NCBI GenBank assembly: GCA_045128915.1
Contig: JBGVIT010000017.1
Location: forward strand, 1-64,000
Source of the DNA: RGIG9115 sp045128915
Lineage (GTDB): Bacteria > Bacillota > Clostridia > UBA1381
DNA length: 64,000 nucleotides
Reading direction: 5' to 3'
A program made the translations under genes and the position numbers. This document shows positions 49,446 to 58,317 of this stretch, piece after piece. Positions within the stretch are counted from its first letter, which is position 1. Every line of letters begins with the position of its first letter. The notes below the pieces were generated by a model. That model was not told the DNA's origin. It did not search any database and worked only from the letters and a program-made list of their open reading frames with translations.

Positions 49446-50297
49446 TTAGATACAAATGGTTTCTCCAGGTTTTACATTATGTAATTTACCATCAACATCC
49501 AACCATATTGTTAATAATGTAGGATTGTAAACTTTATGGCCATCCGCACTATATCTTAAACTTTTATACGCCTGTACATAATCGTAAATATCTATGTTGG
49601 TGGCATACCATATTTCATCATTATTTGCAAGTTTTTTACAAATCTCTTCAATAAGCTCCCAATTATCATTATGGTCGAACTCATAGCTGTGTCCCCATAT
49701 ATACATAAGTCGAGGCACTCTTCTTGCGTGGTATGTTTTTGTAGAAATATCAAGGTTCAGAAATTCATCAATATACTCCATAATTTTTGGACTGTTGTGG
49801 TGTGCAGAAGGCATCCATGCGTAAAAATCTTCAGGCAACATAAAAGAATTGTTATCTCTGCCCAATGTTCTTGAATACGCAATATCCAACTCAACAAGAT
49901 ACTGTTTTATCATCTCGTAATTACCAAAATTACCCATTTGTCTTATTCCGGTATCAGGATATGCCATTCCGCGTATAATACAATCGCACTTTGACTCAAG
50001 TTCCAATCGGCAATCCAGAACATCTCTGATGCCTTCAATTGGTCTTAAATTGCCATTCGCTCTATGATTTGCTCCATGAACAGCTATTTCGTGTCCTTTA
50101 GCAAGAAAATACTCTTTTATCTGTTCCTTTGTAAAGTTTTTTTCTCTCATATATTCACAATTAAAGTTAAATGTTGCTTTCATTCCGTACTTATCAAATA
50201 CTTCAGCAAGTCGCTTATCTTGTTGCACTCCATCATCGTAACTGAATGTAAGCGCCTTAGTTTTACCATCAGGGTATCTCATAAAAATCGTTCTCAT
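49446..50297 (-). CDS. Polysaccharide deacetylase-family protein (CE4-like)
   Basis: The 283-residue protein has the NodB core: 'ALTFSYDDGVQQDKRL' (catalytic and metal Asp pair in motif 1), 'GHEIAVHGANHRA' (motif 2, His residues), and 'RGMAYPDTGIRQM' (motif 3-like, with the Arg). The C-terminal part has 'YIWGHSYEFDHNDNW', consistent with a family member acting on sugars. No signal peptide is found, so it probably works in the cytoplasm or on small substrates. Its upstream region contains hairpin array 3. AGGAG lies 8 bases before the ATG. Confidence 0.85.
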   Translation of the reverse strand: MRTIFMRYPDGKTKALTFSYDDGVQQDKRLAEVFDKYGMKATFNFNCEYMREKNFTKEQIKEYFLAKGHEIAVHGANHRANGNLRPIEGIRDVLDCRLELESKCDCIIRGMAYPDTGIRQMGNFGNYEMIKQYLVELDIAYSRTLGRDNNSFMLPEDFYAWMPSAHHNSPKIMEYIDEFLNLDISTKTYHARRVPRLMYIWGHSYEFDHNDNWELIEEICKKLANNDEIWYATNIDIYDYVQAYKSLRYSADGHKVYNPTLLTIWLDVDGKLHNVKPGETICI

Positions 50298-50330
50298 AAT
50301 GATTCTCCTCGCTTTTAATATATCTCCAAA

Positions 50331-50536
50331 TCAAATTCAGACCAAAAACAGCTAAATTTTGAACTAAAGTTCAAAGCTAAATTATTCCGCTTTGCTCCAT
50401 AGCTAATAACTCCTTTTGAGTAGCTAAATTAAATTCGCCATTGGCTGACAAAAGGTCAATTTAGCTACGCAGTAATTTAGCGTGATTTATCACATTTAGC
50501 TCGCGATAGCGAATTTAGCTGCGGTGTGCACACCGC
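50331..50536 (-). repeat. 4+4 hairpin-ladder array 3 (word AGCTAAAT)
   Basis: Direct copies of AGCTAAAT start at 50,350, 50,375, 50,401 (AGCTAAT) and 50,422. Inverted copies, ATTTAGCT, start at 50,459, 50,475, 50,494 and 50,513. Small palindromes between them include TTTGAAC-TAAA-GTTCAAA, ACTC-5 nt-GAGT, GCC-ATT-GGC, GTGA-TTTA-TCAC and TCGC-GATA-GCGA. A perfect 16-base palindrome GCGGTGTGCACACCGC ends the array. The left flank (50,331-50,349) resembles those of arrays 1 and 2. It fills most of the 312-base gap between the deacetylase and cupin genes. Confidence 0.9.
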
Positions 50537-50544
50537 ACAAGCTC

Positions 50545-50575
50545 ATATCAAGCCAGAACTAAATTGTTTTCTCAA
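50545..50575 (-). promoter_or_regulatory. Weak promoter-like sequence at the head of array 3
   Basis: On the minus strand TTGAGA (50,570-50,575), 19 bases, TGATAT (50,545-50,550). It has the same place relative to the array as the better promoters of arrays 1 and 2, but its spacing and hexamers are poorer. Confidence 0.35.
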
Positions 50576-50609
50576 GAGTAACACAACTGTCTCTTAGTAT
50601 TATAATATC

Positions 50610-50954
50610 TTATTCAACAACTATAAGTGCGATAAAAACAAGCATTTCATCGCCGGTATTTTTTATACCGTGACCTTGACCAGATGGCGTAAATGTTACC
50701 ATTCCCGCAGACACATCAACCTTATTTCCGTTATCATTATAGATGCCATTGCCCGCAAGAATATAGAAAGATTCGCTCTCTCCCACGTGCATGTGATATT
50801 CTACTTCTTCGCCCGGCTTCAGCTGCACAAGAGAATAAAGTCTGACTCTTGAATTCCATCCATCAAAATCTGCAAGGTTAGTCTTAAACATTTTTTCCTT
50901 GCCTTCATTGTTTAGCTTTATATCTGTTTTTAGTTGTTCTATTTTTTTGTACAT
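50610..50954 (-). CDS. Small cupin-domain protein
   Basis: The 114-residue protein is a single cupin barrel: 'VQLKPGEEVEYHMHVGESES' carries motif 1 (G(X)5HXH(X)3-4E, here HMHVGESE) and 'GMVTFTPSGQGHGIKNTG' carries motif 2 with its His. These residues would bind a metal ion. Small cupins of this kind are isomerases, sensors or storage proteins; the role is not clear. It is cytoplasmic. The ATG at 50954 follows AAGGAG. It stands alone between array 3 and the terminator of the threonine/lysine gene row. Confidence 0.85.
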   Translation of the reverse strand: MYKKIEQLKTDIKLNNEGKEKMFKTNLADFDGWNSRVRLYSLVQLKPGEEVEYHMHVGESESFYILAGNGIYNDNGNKVDVSAGMVTFTPSGQGHGIKNTGDEMLVFIALIVVE

Positions 50955-51002
50955 TTGAATATCTCCTTATAATTTAAATTAATTATATAATTATTGCACA
51001 AA

Positions 51003-51028
51003 CAACTCAGCACAATAGTGCTGAGTTG
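51003..51028 (-). terminator. Intrinsic terminator after the UPF0210 gene
   Basis: A perfect 11-bp stem CAACTCAGCAC/GTGCTGAGTTG with a 4-base loop lies 7 bases after the stop of the UPF0210 gene. The T-run on the minus strand is short (TTTG). Confidence 0.75.
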
Positions 51029-51034
51029 AAAAGG

Positions 51035-52402
51035 TTAGTTTTTAAGACTATGAATAGGGGCAGGAATTCTTCCGCCTCTGGATATAAATTCGCTGCTGTC
51101 GAGTTTGCTTACTTTCATTACCGGACCTGAACCTAACAAGCCACCAAACTCAACTGTGTCTCCGATTTTTGCACCAGGTGCAGGTATAATTCTAACTGCT
51201 GTTGTCTTTGTATTAACTACGCCGATAGCTGCTTCGTCAGCTATTATGCCTGAGATAGTTGATGCAGGTGTATCGCCCGGAATAACAATCATGTCGAGTC
51301 CTACAGAGCAAACACATGTCATTGCTTCCATTTTTTCTAAAGAAAGTGAGCCAGCGGCTGCAGCTGCTATCATTCCTGCATCTTCGCTGACGGGTATAAA
51401 TGCGCCTGACAATCCTCCTACATAGCTCGATGCCATGACTCCGCCTTTCTTAACTGCATCGTTAAGAAGTGCAAGTGCTGCTGTTGTTCCATGTGCCCCG
51501 CACTGTTCAAGTCCCATTTCCTCAAGGATATACGCTACACTATCACCAACTGCAGGAGTGGGTGCTAATGACAAATCAACTATACCGAACGGCACATTCA
51601 AACGCTTTGAAGCTTCCATTGCTACAAGCTGTCCCATTCTTGTTATTTTAAATGCTGTCTTTTTTATTGTTTCCGCTATTACACCAAAGTCCTCGCCTGC
51701 TACCTTTTCAAGAGCACACTTAACAACACCGGGACCGCTTACACCTACGTTGATTACACATTCACCCTCGCCTACGCCATGGAATGCACCTGCCATAAAT
51801 GGATTGTCCTCTACTGCATTGGCAAATACCACAAGCTTCGCGCAGGCAAAGCCCTGAGTATCCTTAGTAAGCTCTGCTGCTTTTTTTATAATTTCACCCA
51901 TCTGCTTTACGGCATCCATGTTAATTCCCGCTTTTGTAGATGCCACGTTTACGCTTGAACAAACAATATCTGTTGATGCAAGGGCTTCGGGAATTGATTC
52001 AATGAACACACGCTCTGCATTTGTATAGCCTTTATGAACCAAAGCACTGTATCCCCCGATGAAATTAACTCCTGTTGCTTTAGCCGCCTTGTCCAATGTT
52101 TTAGCGATTTCAACACAGTCCGCAACTGTGGGATTTTCAAGCGCTTCTACAAGATTTGAAACAGGTGTTACGCTTATTCGTTTATTTATAATGGGTATTC
52201 CAAACTGTGCTTCTATATCCTCGCCCGTTTTTACCAGGTCTTTTGCATATGTGGTTATTTTGTTATAAATCTTATCACACATACGCTTAAGGTCAGGATC
52301 AGCACATGATTTGAGGGAAATTCCCATTGTGATTGTTCGCACATCAAGGTTTTCACGATCAATCATGTTGATCGTCTGCATTATTTCAAATGGATTTATC
52401 AT
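51035..52402 (-). CDS. UPF0210 (PFL-family) protein
   Basis: The 455-residue protein is a full-length UPF0210 member: 'PFEIMQTINMIDRENLDVRT', 'GGYSALVHKGYTNAERVFIE' split by GY, 'GVSGPGVVKCALEKV' and 'GGLSGAFIPVSEDAGMIAAA'. The fold is distantly related to pyruvate-formate-lyase barrels, but the function is unknown. It is nearly always paired with the small ACT protein found 16 bases upstream here, which suggests a joint amino-acid-linked role. ATG at 52402 is chosen on GGAGG 9 bases upstream; the longer frame adds 47 unrelated residues. Confidence 0.92.
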   Translation of the reverse strand: MINPFEIMQTINMIDRENLDVRTITMGISLKSCADPDLKRMCDKIYNKITTYAKDLVKTGEDIEAQFGIPIINKRISVTPVSNLVEALENPTVADCVEIAKTLDKAAKATGVNFIGGYSALVHKGYTNAERVFIESIPEALASTDIVCSSVNVASTKAGINMDAVKQMGEIIKKAAELTKDTQGFACAKLVVFANAVEDNPFMAGAFHGVGEGECVINVGVSGPGVVKCALEKVAGEDFGVIAETIKKTAFKITRMGQLVAMEASKRLNVPFGIVDLSLAPTPAVGDSVAYILEEMGLEQCGAHGTTAALALLNDAVKKGGVMASSYVGGLSGAFIPVSEDAGMIAAAAAGSLSLEKMEAMTCVCSVGLDMIVIPGDTPASTISGIIADEAAIGVVNTKTTAVRIIPAPGAKIGDTVEFGGLLGSGPVMKVSKLDSSEFISRGGRIPAPIHSLKN

Positions 52403-52418
52403 GAAGATTGTCCTCCGA

Positions 52419-52682
52419 TTATATTCTGTGCATAGATTCAAAAAGCTCTTCTCTCTGTAAGTGAATAGAAACACCAAGCTCTTTGCCTGTTGATTCAAGT
52501 CCTTCTGAAACCTCTGACACGTTATCACATTCAAGATTAACAAGCATTATCATACAAAACATATTCTGCATGATAGTCTGACTGATATCAAGTATATTAA
52601 CACTCTTCTCAGCAAGAAAAGCACTTACTCCTGCAATTATTCCTACTCTGTCTTTACCGATAACAGTTATTACTGCTTTCAT
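52419..52682 (-). CDS. UPF0237 ACT-domain protein
   Basis: The 87-residue protein is a single ACT domain: 'AVITVIGKDRVGIIAGVSAF', 'VNILDISQTIMQNMFCMIML' and a C-terminal amphipathic helix 'VSIHLQREELFESMHRI'. It is likely to bind a small amino-acid-like ligand and to regulate or serve its UPF0210 partner. ACT domains usually dimerise. It follows the rlmB gene after a 65-base gap that contains a GC-rich hairpin (52,713-52,741), which may partly terminate the upstream operon. Confidence 0.9.
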   Translation of the reverse strand: MKAVITVIGKDRVGIIAGVSAFLAEKSVNILDISQTIMQNMFCMIMLVNLECDNVSEVSEGLESTGKELGVSIHLQREELFESMHRI

Positions 52683-52712
52683 AATTCAAACTCTCTCCAA
52701 TCTTATGAAATA

Positions 52713-52741
52713 AGGCGCATCATGAATTACAATCAGCGCCT
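52713..52741 (-). terminator. Possible weak terminator between rlmB and the ACT gene
   Basis: AGGCGC/GCGCCT can pair with a 17-base loop, followed on the minus strand by TTATTT. The stem is short and the T-run poor, so it is at most partly effective. Confidence 0.4.
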
Positions 52742-52747
52742 GAATGT

Positions 52748-53482
52748 TTAATAATTATTACGCTGGCGTACAGCTTCGTAGAGCAAAATTCCTGCTGCAA
52801 CAGATGCATTTAAAGAATTTACCTTTCCTGACATGGGAATAGATGCTAAAAAGTCGCATTTTTCCCCTACAAGCCTACTTATGCCTTCGCCCTCACTACC
52901 GATTACTATTCCAACACTTCCCTTGAAGTCAATGTCGTACATAGGCTTTCCGTCCATATGAGCGCCTGTTATCCAAAAGCCCTTATCTTTGAGGTCATCA
53001 ATGGTTCTCGCAAGGTTAGTAACACGGCATATATTCATATGCTCTACTGCACCTGCTGAAGTTTTGGCTACAATATCATTAACGGGTGCACCTGAACGCT
53101 TAGGAATAATAACTCCGTGAGCACCTGCACATTCTGCAGTACGTATTATAGCTCCCAGATTGTGGGGATCGGTTATGCGGTCGCAAATCACAACAAGAGG
53201 TGATTCGCCCTTATCTTGCGCAAAGGTTATAATTTCGTCAATGGTTTTATATTCAGTTTCGGAAACAAACGCTACAACACCCTGATGATTTTCGCCGTTT
53301 GCAAGCTCATCAAGTTTAGCTTTGTCACACTCAGAAATTACAATACCTGCATCTTTCGCTTTTCTTAAAAGCGGTACAAGACTGCCCTCCGGCTTACCTT
53401 TTTTTACAAAAAGTTTATCAATATCTCTTCCTGACCTGATTGCTTCGAGGACAGGATTTCTACCAATAATTTTATGACTCAA
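52748..53482 (-). CDS. rlmB: 23S rRNA (guanosine-2'-O-)-methyltransferase RlmB-like (SpoU/TrmH family)
   Basis: The enzyme methylates 2'-O of a 23S rRNA guanosine. The 244-residue protein has the N-terminal substrate-binding domain ('IIGRNPVLEAIRSGRDIDKL') and the SpoU methyltransferase domain with 'VVICDRITDPHNLGAIIRTA' (motif 1, Asn and Arg), 'VGIVIGSEGEGISRL' (motif 2) and 'IPMSGKVNSLNASVAAGILL' (motif 3), which form the trefoil knot. It starts with TTG at 53482, 8 bases after GGAGG. It follows lysC by 22 bases. Confidence 0.93.
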   Translation of the reverse strand: MSHKIIGRNPVLEAIRSGRDIDKLFVKKGKPEGSLVPLLRKAKDAGIVISECDKAKLDELANGENHQGVVAFVSETEYKTIDEIITFAQDKGESPLVVICDRITDPHNLGAIIRTAECAGAHGVIIPKRSGAPVNDIVAKTSAGAVEHMNICRVTNLARTIDDLKDKGFWITGAHMDGKPMYDIDFKGSVGIVIGSEGEGISRLVGEKCDFLASIPMSGKVNSLNASVAAGILLYEAVRQRNNY

Positions 53483-53504
53483 GGTTAAATCCTCCGGGAA
53501 TTAA

Positions 53505-54716
53505 TCAAGCAAGAAATTTGTCATGAATTGCGACAACAGCTCTTTCTGCATCCTTTTGGTCAACAAGAACTGAAATTTTGATTTCAGATGTTGCAATCAT
53601 ATTGATGTTGATATGTGCATTGTAGAGTGCCTCAAACATAGTTGTAGCAACACCTACGTTGTTTACCATACCTGCGCCCACTATTGAAACCTTTGAAACT
53701 TCCTTAGTCCATTTAATTTCCTGAGCCTTTATAATATTTGCATTTTCTTCAAGAACCTTAAGTGCTTTGTCAAGGTCGCCCTCTGTTGTTGTGAAGCTGA
53801 TATCCTTCTGAACACCGTTACCGATTGACTGAATGATTAAATCTACTCCTATTCCTTTCTTTGAAAGAAGTGAGAAAATCTGGAATGCCTTACCAGGAGT
53901 ATCCTCTACTCCGCAAAGTGCTATTCTTGCACAGTCATTATCTCTTGTTACACCTCTAACCAACATCTTTTCCACTTGATCTACCTCCCTGACATATGTT
54001 CCTTCATTTTTATTAAGACTTGATCTAACTTCAAGTTTTACATTATACTTCTTTGCAAGCTCAACGCTTCTGTTATGGAGCACGTTAGCTCCCAATGATG
54101 CAAGTTCAAGCATTTCGTCGTATGAAATTTCATCGAGTTTGAATGCTTTTTTAACAAATCTCGGATCGGCTGTATAAACACCGTCAACGTCTGTGTAAAT
54201 TTCGCAGACGTCTGCACCAAGTACAGCCGCAAGAGCAACTGCTGATGTGTCTGAACCGCCTCTGCCAAGAGTTACGATATCATCATATTTATTGATACCC
54301 TGAAAACCGGCTACGATTACAATTCGTCTTTTATCAAGCTCGTTTTCGATGCGTTCTGCTTTGATTTCATGAATTCTTGCAGCACCGTAATTTGAATCAG
54401 TTTTAAATCCTGCCTGCCATCCTGTCATTGAAACAACAGGAAAGCCAAGCTTTTCAATGGCCATTGCAAGAAGTGATATTGATATCTGCTCACCCGTTGA
54501 CAAAAGCATATCCATTTCTCTCTTTGATGGATTGGAGTTGATTTCTTTTGCCTTTTCAATAAGGTCATCAGTTGTATCTCCCTGAGCTGATACAACAACT
54601 ACCACGTTATTTCCATTCTGGTAAGTTTCAGTTATGCGTCTTGCAACATTCATTACACGTTCTGCATCTCTGACACTTGAACCGCCGTATTTTTGAACTA
54701 CCAAACCTACTGACAT
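53505..54716 (-). CDS. lysC: Aspartate kinase
   Basis: Aspartate kinase phosphorylates aspartate, the first step to lysine, threonine and methionine. The 403-residue protein has the catalytic domain with 'VQKYGGSSVRDAERV', 'TLGRGGSDTSAVALA' and 'EIYTDVDGVYTADPR', and two C-terminal ACT domains ('CGVEDTPGKAFQIFSLLSKK', 'VSIVGAGMVNNVGVATTMF') that bind inhibiting amino acids. It is the monofunctional single-chain type. It follows thrB by 14 bases with a GGAGG ribosome binding site, in the operon ACT-hom-thrB-lysC. Confidence 0.95.
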   Translation of the reverse strand: MSVGLVVQKYGGSSVRDAERVMNVARRITETYQNGNNVVVVVSAQGDTTDDLIEKAKEINSNPSKREMDMLLSTGEQISISLLAMAIEKLGFPVVSMTGWQAGFKTDSNYGAARIHEIKAERIENELDKRRIVIVAGFQGINKYDDIVTLGRGGSDTSAVALAAVLGADVCEIYTDVDGVYTADPRFVKKAFKLDEISYDEMLELASLGANVLHNRSVELAKKYNVKLEVRSSLNKNEGTYVREVDQVEKMLVRGVTRDNDCARIALCGVEDTPGKAFQIFSLLSKKGIGVDLIIQSIGNGVQKDISFTTTEGDLDKALKVLEENANIIKAQEIKWTKEVSKVSIVGAGMVNNVGVATTMFEALYNAHININMIATSEIKISVLVDQKDAERAVVAIHDKFLA

Positions 54717-54730
54717 TTTACTACCTCCGT

Positions 54731-55639
54731 TTAATTATCTCTATGACTTTCCATTACTACCGCACCCACGTTATCAACCGTGAGAACGTTGCATCTCCAG
54801 CCGTTGAGATTATTTTCAAAATATTTATTTACATTAGCGGAAAAGCTTTTGTTATTATCGTCTATGAACGATACCACAGTCGGACCTGAACCGCTGAGAT
54901 ATGTGGCATAAGCACCGTATTCATAAGACACTCTGAAAACATCCTCTGCGCCGCTGATATAACTCATTCTATACTTCTGATGCATTCTGTCATCACAAGC
55001 TACCTTTAATAAATCAAACTTCCCAAGCGTTAAGGCTGAAACAAGCATCGACGCTCTGGAAATATTATAAACTGCATCCGATTTTGAAAAGCTGTCCGGA
55101 ACAACCTTTCTCGCCTCTCTTGTAGGCATCGGATAGTCCGGAAACATTACTGCAATCTTAATTGGTTCGGTGATTTTAGCAGTTGTAAAATGCACCTTTC
55201 CATTATCAAAAACAGATGTGCAAAAGCCACCGTACAATGCAGGTGTTACATTGTCGGGATGTCCTTCCATTGCCGCAGCCATGTTTAGTATTTCGTCGTA
55301 TTTAAATGGTCTGCCTGAGATAACATTTGCCCCAAGCATTCCACCGATAATACAAGCGCTGCTGCTTCCAAGTCCCCTTGTTACCGGAATGTTGCTGCGC
55401 TGGCTTATTCTTATTCCCGAAGGAGTATAGCCGGCTTCGTTAAAAACAACATTCATGGCTTTATATATCATATTATTTTCATTAACAGGAACTACACGTT
55501 TTTCCCGACCGGTTACAACCGCAAATCCACCGTCTGTTTCGGTAAGCTCTATTGTATTATACATACTTACCGCAATTCCAAGGCTGTCAAAACCGGGGCC
55601 CATATTTGCACTTGTTGCGGGAACTTTAACTCTAACCAT
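54731..55639 (-). CDS. thrB: Homoserine kinase
   Basis: ThrB phosphorylates homoserine on the way to threonine. The 302-residue GHMP kinase starts 'MVRVKVPATSANMGPGFDSL' and has the ATP-binding motif 'PVTRGLGSSSACIIGGMLGA' and the C-terminal GHMP motif 'YLSGSGPTVVSFID'. It is cytoplasmic. Its ATG lies 2 bases from the hom stop codon, and no strong ribosome binding site is seen, so it is probably translated by coupling. Threonine synthase (thrC) is not in the window. Confidence 0.95.
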   Translation of the reverse strand: MVRVKVPATSANMGPGFDSLGIAVSMYNTIELTETDGGFAVVTGREKRVVPVNENNMIYKAMNVVFNEAGYTPSGIRISQRSNIPVTRGLGSSSACIIGGMLGANVISGRPFKYDEILNMAAAMEGHPDNVTPALYGGFCTSVFDNGKVHFTTAKITEPIKIAVMFPDYPMPTREARKVVPDSFSKSDAVYNISRASMLVSALTLGKFDLLKVACDDRMHQKYRMSYISGAEDVFRVSYEYGAYATYLSGSGPTVVSFIDDNNKSFSANVNKYFENNLNGWRCNVLTVDNVGAVVMESHRDN

Positions 55640-55641
55640 TA

Positions 55642-56853
55642 TTATTCCATCACTCTTATCACAGACGGCACATTTTTAATGCTATCTATTTTATTTCTGA
55701 ATTCTGCTTCGTTGATTGATTTTGTTATATATCCCTTTTCTCCTGCAATTCCTACTTCAACAGATGCTTCGATATCGAACAGAGATTTAACCTCTTTTTC
55801 GTCGCAATCTGTTCTGAAGAAGAATGAAAATGCCTTTCCGTCAGGAGCAATCATGAAGTCGCTTCCCTCATCTACCCAGGCAATGCGCTTACTTCGTTCT
55901 ATATGCTTAACAGCGTCGATAACGTCAGCAACAACTGCGCTTGCTGTTGGAAGCTTACCTGCGCCCTTGCCGTAGAACATGGTATCGCCAACGTTATTTC
56001 CCGTTACCATAACAGCATTAAATACACCGTCAACGCCTGAAAGCGGAGCACTGCTGTTTACAAGCATAGGACATACTCTTGAATACAATCTGTTATCGTC
56101 TGAAAACTCTGCATAACCTATTAACTTAATGGTGTAGCCCAATGCTTCTGCATATTTTACATCCTCAGATGAGATATTAACTATTCCTTCTGTCGGAATG
56201 TTTTTATAATCTACCATTCTTCTTGATGCCAATGACGCGAGAATTGCAATTTTTCTGCACGCATCATGACCTTCTATATCAGCTGCAGGATTCTTCTCTG
56301 CATAGCCTTTTGCCTGAGCATCTGCAAGCGCCTCATCAAACTGCTTGCCTTTTTTGAACATCTCGTTGAGAATATAGTTTGTTGTACCGTTAAGGATACC
56401 AGCTATTCTCTTGACTCTGTTTGCTGTCAGGCATTGGTGGATAGGTCTTATAATAGGAATTCCACCGCCAACGCTTGCTTCAAACAAATAGTTTTCGTTT
56501 TTGTTGCATGCTAATTCAAGAAGCTCAGTACCATATGTAGCAACAAGCTCTTTATTTGAGGTTACAACACTTTTACCTTTTTCAAGTAATTCTTTTGTGA
56601 ACTCATATGCAGGATGAAGACCGCCCATAACCTCTACTACAACTGATACTGAATCGTCGTTTAATATATCCTCAACCTTTGTTGTAAAAAGCTCTGATTC
56701 CTCATGGTCTGAAAAATCCCTTATATCCAATATATGCTTAATGTTAATCTCTTCGCCGTTTGCGTTGGTTCTAAGAATAGAAGCATCATTTTTAATAATT
56801 TCGTACACGCCGCTTCCGACTGTACCAAATCCCATAATTGCTATATTAGCCAA
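55642..56853 (-). CDS. hom: Homoserine dehydrogenase
   Basis: Hom reduces aspartate semialdehyde to homoserine. The 403-residue protein has the NAD-binding 'IAIMGFGTVGSGVYEII', 'GGLHPAYEFTKELLEKGKSV', 'SVGGGIPIIRPI', 'AGILNGTTNYILNEM' and 'DIEGHDACRKIAILASLA' (catalytic Asp and Lys region), and a C-terminal ACT domain that would sense threonine. A TTG at 56853 is chosen as start because AAAGGGG lies 8 bases upstream; the longer version would start inside this site. It follows the ACT gene by 20 bases. Confidence 0.95.
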   Translation of the reverse strand: MANIAIMGFGTVGSGVYEIIKNDASILRTNANGEEINIKHILDIRDFSDHEESELFTTKVEDILNDDSVSVVVEVMGGLHPAYEFTKELLEKGKSVVTSNKELVATYGTELLELACNKNENYLFEASVGGGIPIIRPIHQCLTANRVKRIAGILNGTTNYILNEMFKKGKQFDEALADAQAKGYAEKNPAADIEGHDACRKIAILASLASRRMVDYKNIPTEGIVNISSEDVKYAEALGYTIKLIGYAEFSDDNRLYSRVCPMLVNSSAPLSGVDGVFNAVMVTGNNVGDTMFYGKGAGKLPTASAVVADVIDAVKHIERSKRIAWVDEGSDFMIAPDGKAFSFFFRTDCDEKEVKSLFDIEASVEVGIAGEKGYITKSINEAEFRNKIDSIKNVPSVIRVME

Positions 56854-56873
56854 TTTAAGTTCCCCTTTCAAGT

Positions 56874-57311
56874 TTATTGCACAGCGAGCAGCTGAACTTT
56901 ATTTACTCCTGCAAGCTGTCTTATATTACCCATAAGTTCTTCAAAGGAAACATCATTTCCTCTGTATCTCGCAGTAATTGTTACGTTGGCATAACCGTTG
57001 ATGGGAATATTCTGATTAATTGTCAGAACATTGAACCCGCTTGTTGCCAAGGTATTAAGGATTGCAGAAAGAACGCCGGAATAATCCGCAAGCTCAAAAA
57101 ACAAAGTAAACATCTGCTCATTGCCACTGCGGTTATATTCAAACACATAGTCTTTGTATTTGTAATACGCACTCCTGCTAAGGTTTGCAGCAGCAATGGC
57201 GTCTCCTGTTTTCTTATAACGTCCGTCTGCAAGCATCTGCTTTACTGAAAGCACCTTCAAGAAAATCTCAGGAGCTGCTTTAGAATTAACCAAAACAAAT
57301 TTATTTTCCAA
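56874..57311 (-). CDS. UPF0735 ACT-domain protein (PheB-like)
   Basis: The 145-residue protein has a helical N-terminal part with 'KVLSVKQMLADGRYKKTGDA' and 'ANLSRSAYYKYKDYVFEY', a helix-turn-helix-like segment, followed by an ACT domain ('FTLFFELADYSGVLSAILNT', 'GFNVLTINQNIPINGYANVT' split by NIP). It is expected to bind an amino acid and regulate the downstream hom-thrB-lysC genes or enzymes. TTG at 57311 is chosen because AAAAGGAG lies 7 bases upstream; the GTG at 57335 lies before that site. It is the first gene of the operon. Confidence 0.88.
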   Translation of the reverse strand: MENKFVLVNSKAAPEIFLKVLSVKQMLADGRYKKTGDAIAAANLSRSAYYKYKDYVFEYNRSGNEQMFTLFFELADYSGVLSAILNTLATSGFNVLTINQNIPINGYANVTITARYRGNDVSFEELMGNIRQLAGVNKVQLLAVQ

Positions 57312-57363
57312 AATTATACTCCTTTTGTCCGTCACGGAAAAACTTCTGTACTATCATTATAGT

Positions 57364-57392
57364 ATAATACCACATTTATGACTTAATGTCAA
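57364..57392 (-). promoter_or_regulatory. Promoter of the threonine/lysine operon
   Basis: On the minus strand TTGACA (57,387-57,392), 17 bases, TATTAT (57,364-57,369). The leader to the first start is only about 45 bases, so no riboswitch or T-box can fit. Confidence 0.8.
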
Positions 57393-57456
57393 TAACAGAC
57401 AAGATTTAAAATTAGACGAAAATTCACGGTTTTTCAACATGTATTTATGCAACTTT

Positions 57457-58314
57457 TCAAGGATGCATAATTTTATATAATATACCGTCTCTCACGCCTG
57501 CTGAAGTAGCAATTATTCGATTAGAGCCGGAGTATTTTATTATCTCGTTCATTGTTGCTGCCGCAGGGATAATTGTTTTTACTCTCTGCGGCACAACAGC
57601 ATTTATACTTTCTTCATCAAGCCTCATAATATTTTGAAGCGATTCAGGCAAAAGCTCACAGGCATTACCGCCAAAATAATGTGAATTAAGCTTACAAAGA
57701 GCAAACACTGCCCCACCCATTGCATATACATCTTTATAACCTGAATGCGAAAATGCTTTAAGCTGGCTAATGTTTTGTCTTACATACTCTACAATATTCT
57801 TCATTTCATCAGCGTCGGGTAATACTCCTGACACAAACATCGTGTGCAGTTTTAATGAGCCAACGGGAAAAGAGCCGGACTCAATCACTCCGTTATTGTC
57901 ATATGCCACAAGCTGACAGCTTCCTCCACCAAGGTCGAATGCAATTCCTGACTGTGTATCATTTACGGCCTTTAGTCCAAGATAGTCAAAATGCGCCTCT
58001 TCCTCGGCTGAAATAATTTCAATCTCTATACCGCACGCAGCTTTTATCAGTTCAACAAGGCCCGCTTTATCTTCAACGCCCCTTAAAGATGCAGTTGCAA
58101 ATGCATATACGCTTTCTGTGTCAAGCTCTTTTGCTCTTATCTTCATCTTTGTCAACGCTGTGATTATTTTCTGTATTCCGGCAGGCGTTATTTTGCCATT
58201 TTGAACTTCGGCTATAAGACCTGCGTAATCTGCGATATTTTCAAGCTCTTTCCAGCCATCATATACAACCATGCGGATGGTATTGGAGCCGATATCTATA
58301 AGTGCTTTTTTCAT
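57457..58314 (-). CDS. Ppx/GppA-family phosphatase
   Basis: The 285-residue protein is an ASKHA-fold member with 'KALIDIGSNTIRMVVYDG' (phosphate 1 loop), 'ATASLRGVEDKAGLVELIK' (adenine-side region), 'ISAEEEAHFDYLGLKAV' and 'GIAFDLGGGSCQLVAYD' (phosphate 2 loop). Family members hydrolyse polyphosphate or pppGpp. It is the short form of about 300 residues without the C-terminal HD-like domain. It follows the HisZ-like gene by 3 bases and is probably translated with it. Confidence 0.9.
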   Translation of the reverse strand: MKKALIDIGSNTIRMVVYDGWKELENIADYAGLIAEVQNGKITPAGIQKIITALTKMKIRAKELDTESVYAFATASLRGVEDKAGLVELIKAACGIEIEIISAEEEAHFDYLGLKAVNDTQSGIAFDLGGGSCQLVAYDNNGVIESGSFPVGSLKLHTMFVSGVLPDADEMKNIVEYVRQNISQLKAFSHSGYKDVYAMGGAVFALCKLNSHYFGGNACELLPESLQNIMRLDEESINAVVPQRVKTIIPAAATMNEIIKYSGSNRIIATSAGVRDGILYKIMHP

Positions 58315-58317
58315 ACT

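Noticed and set aside
20699..50536. The three hairpin arrays as CRISPR arrays
   Set aside because: The repeated words are only 6-8 bp, half of them are inverted, gaps differ in length and are palindromic, and no cas gene is near.
57312..57456. Riboswitch or T-box upstream of the threonine/lysine operon
   Set aside because: The promoter leaves a leader of only about 45 bases and no T-box core sequence is present.
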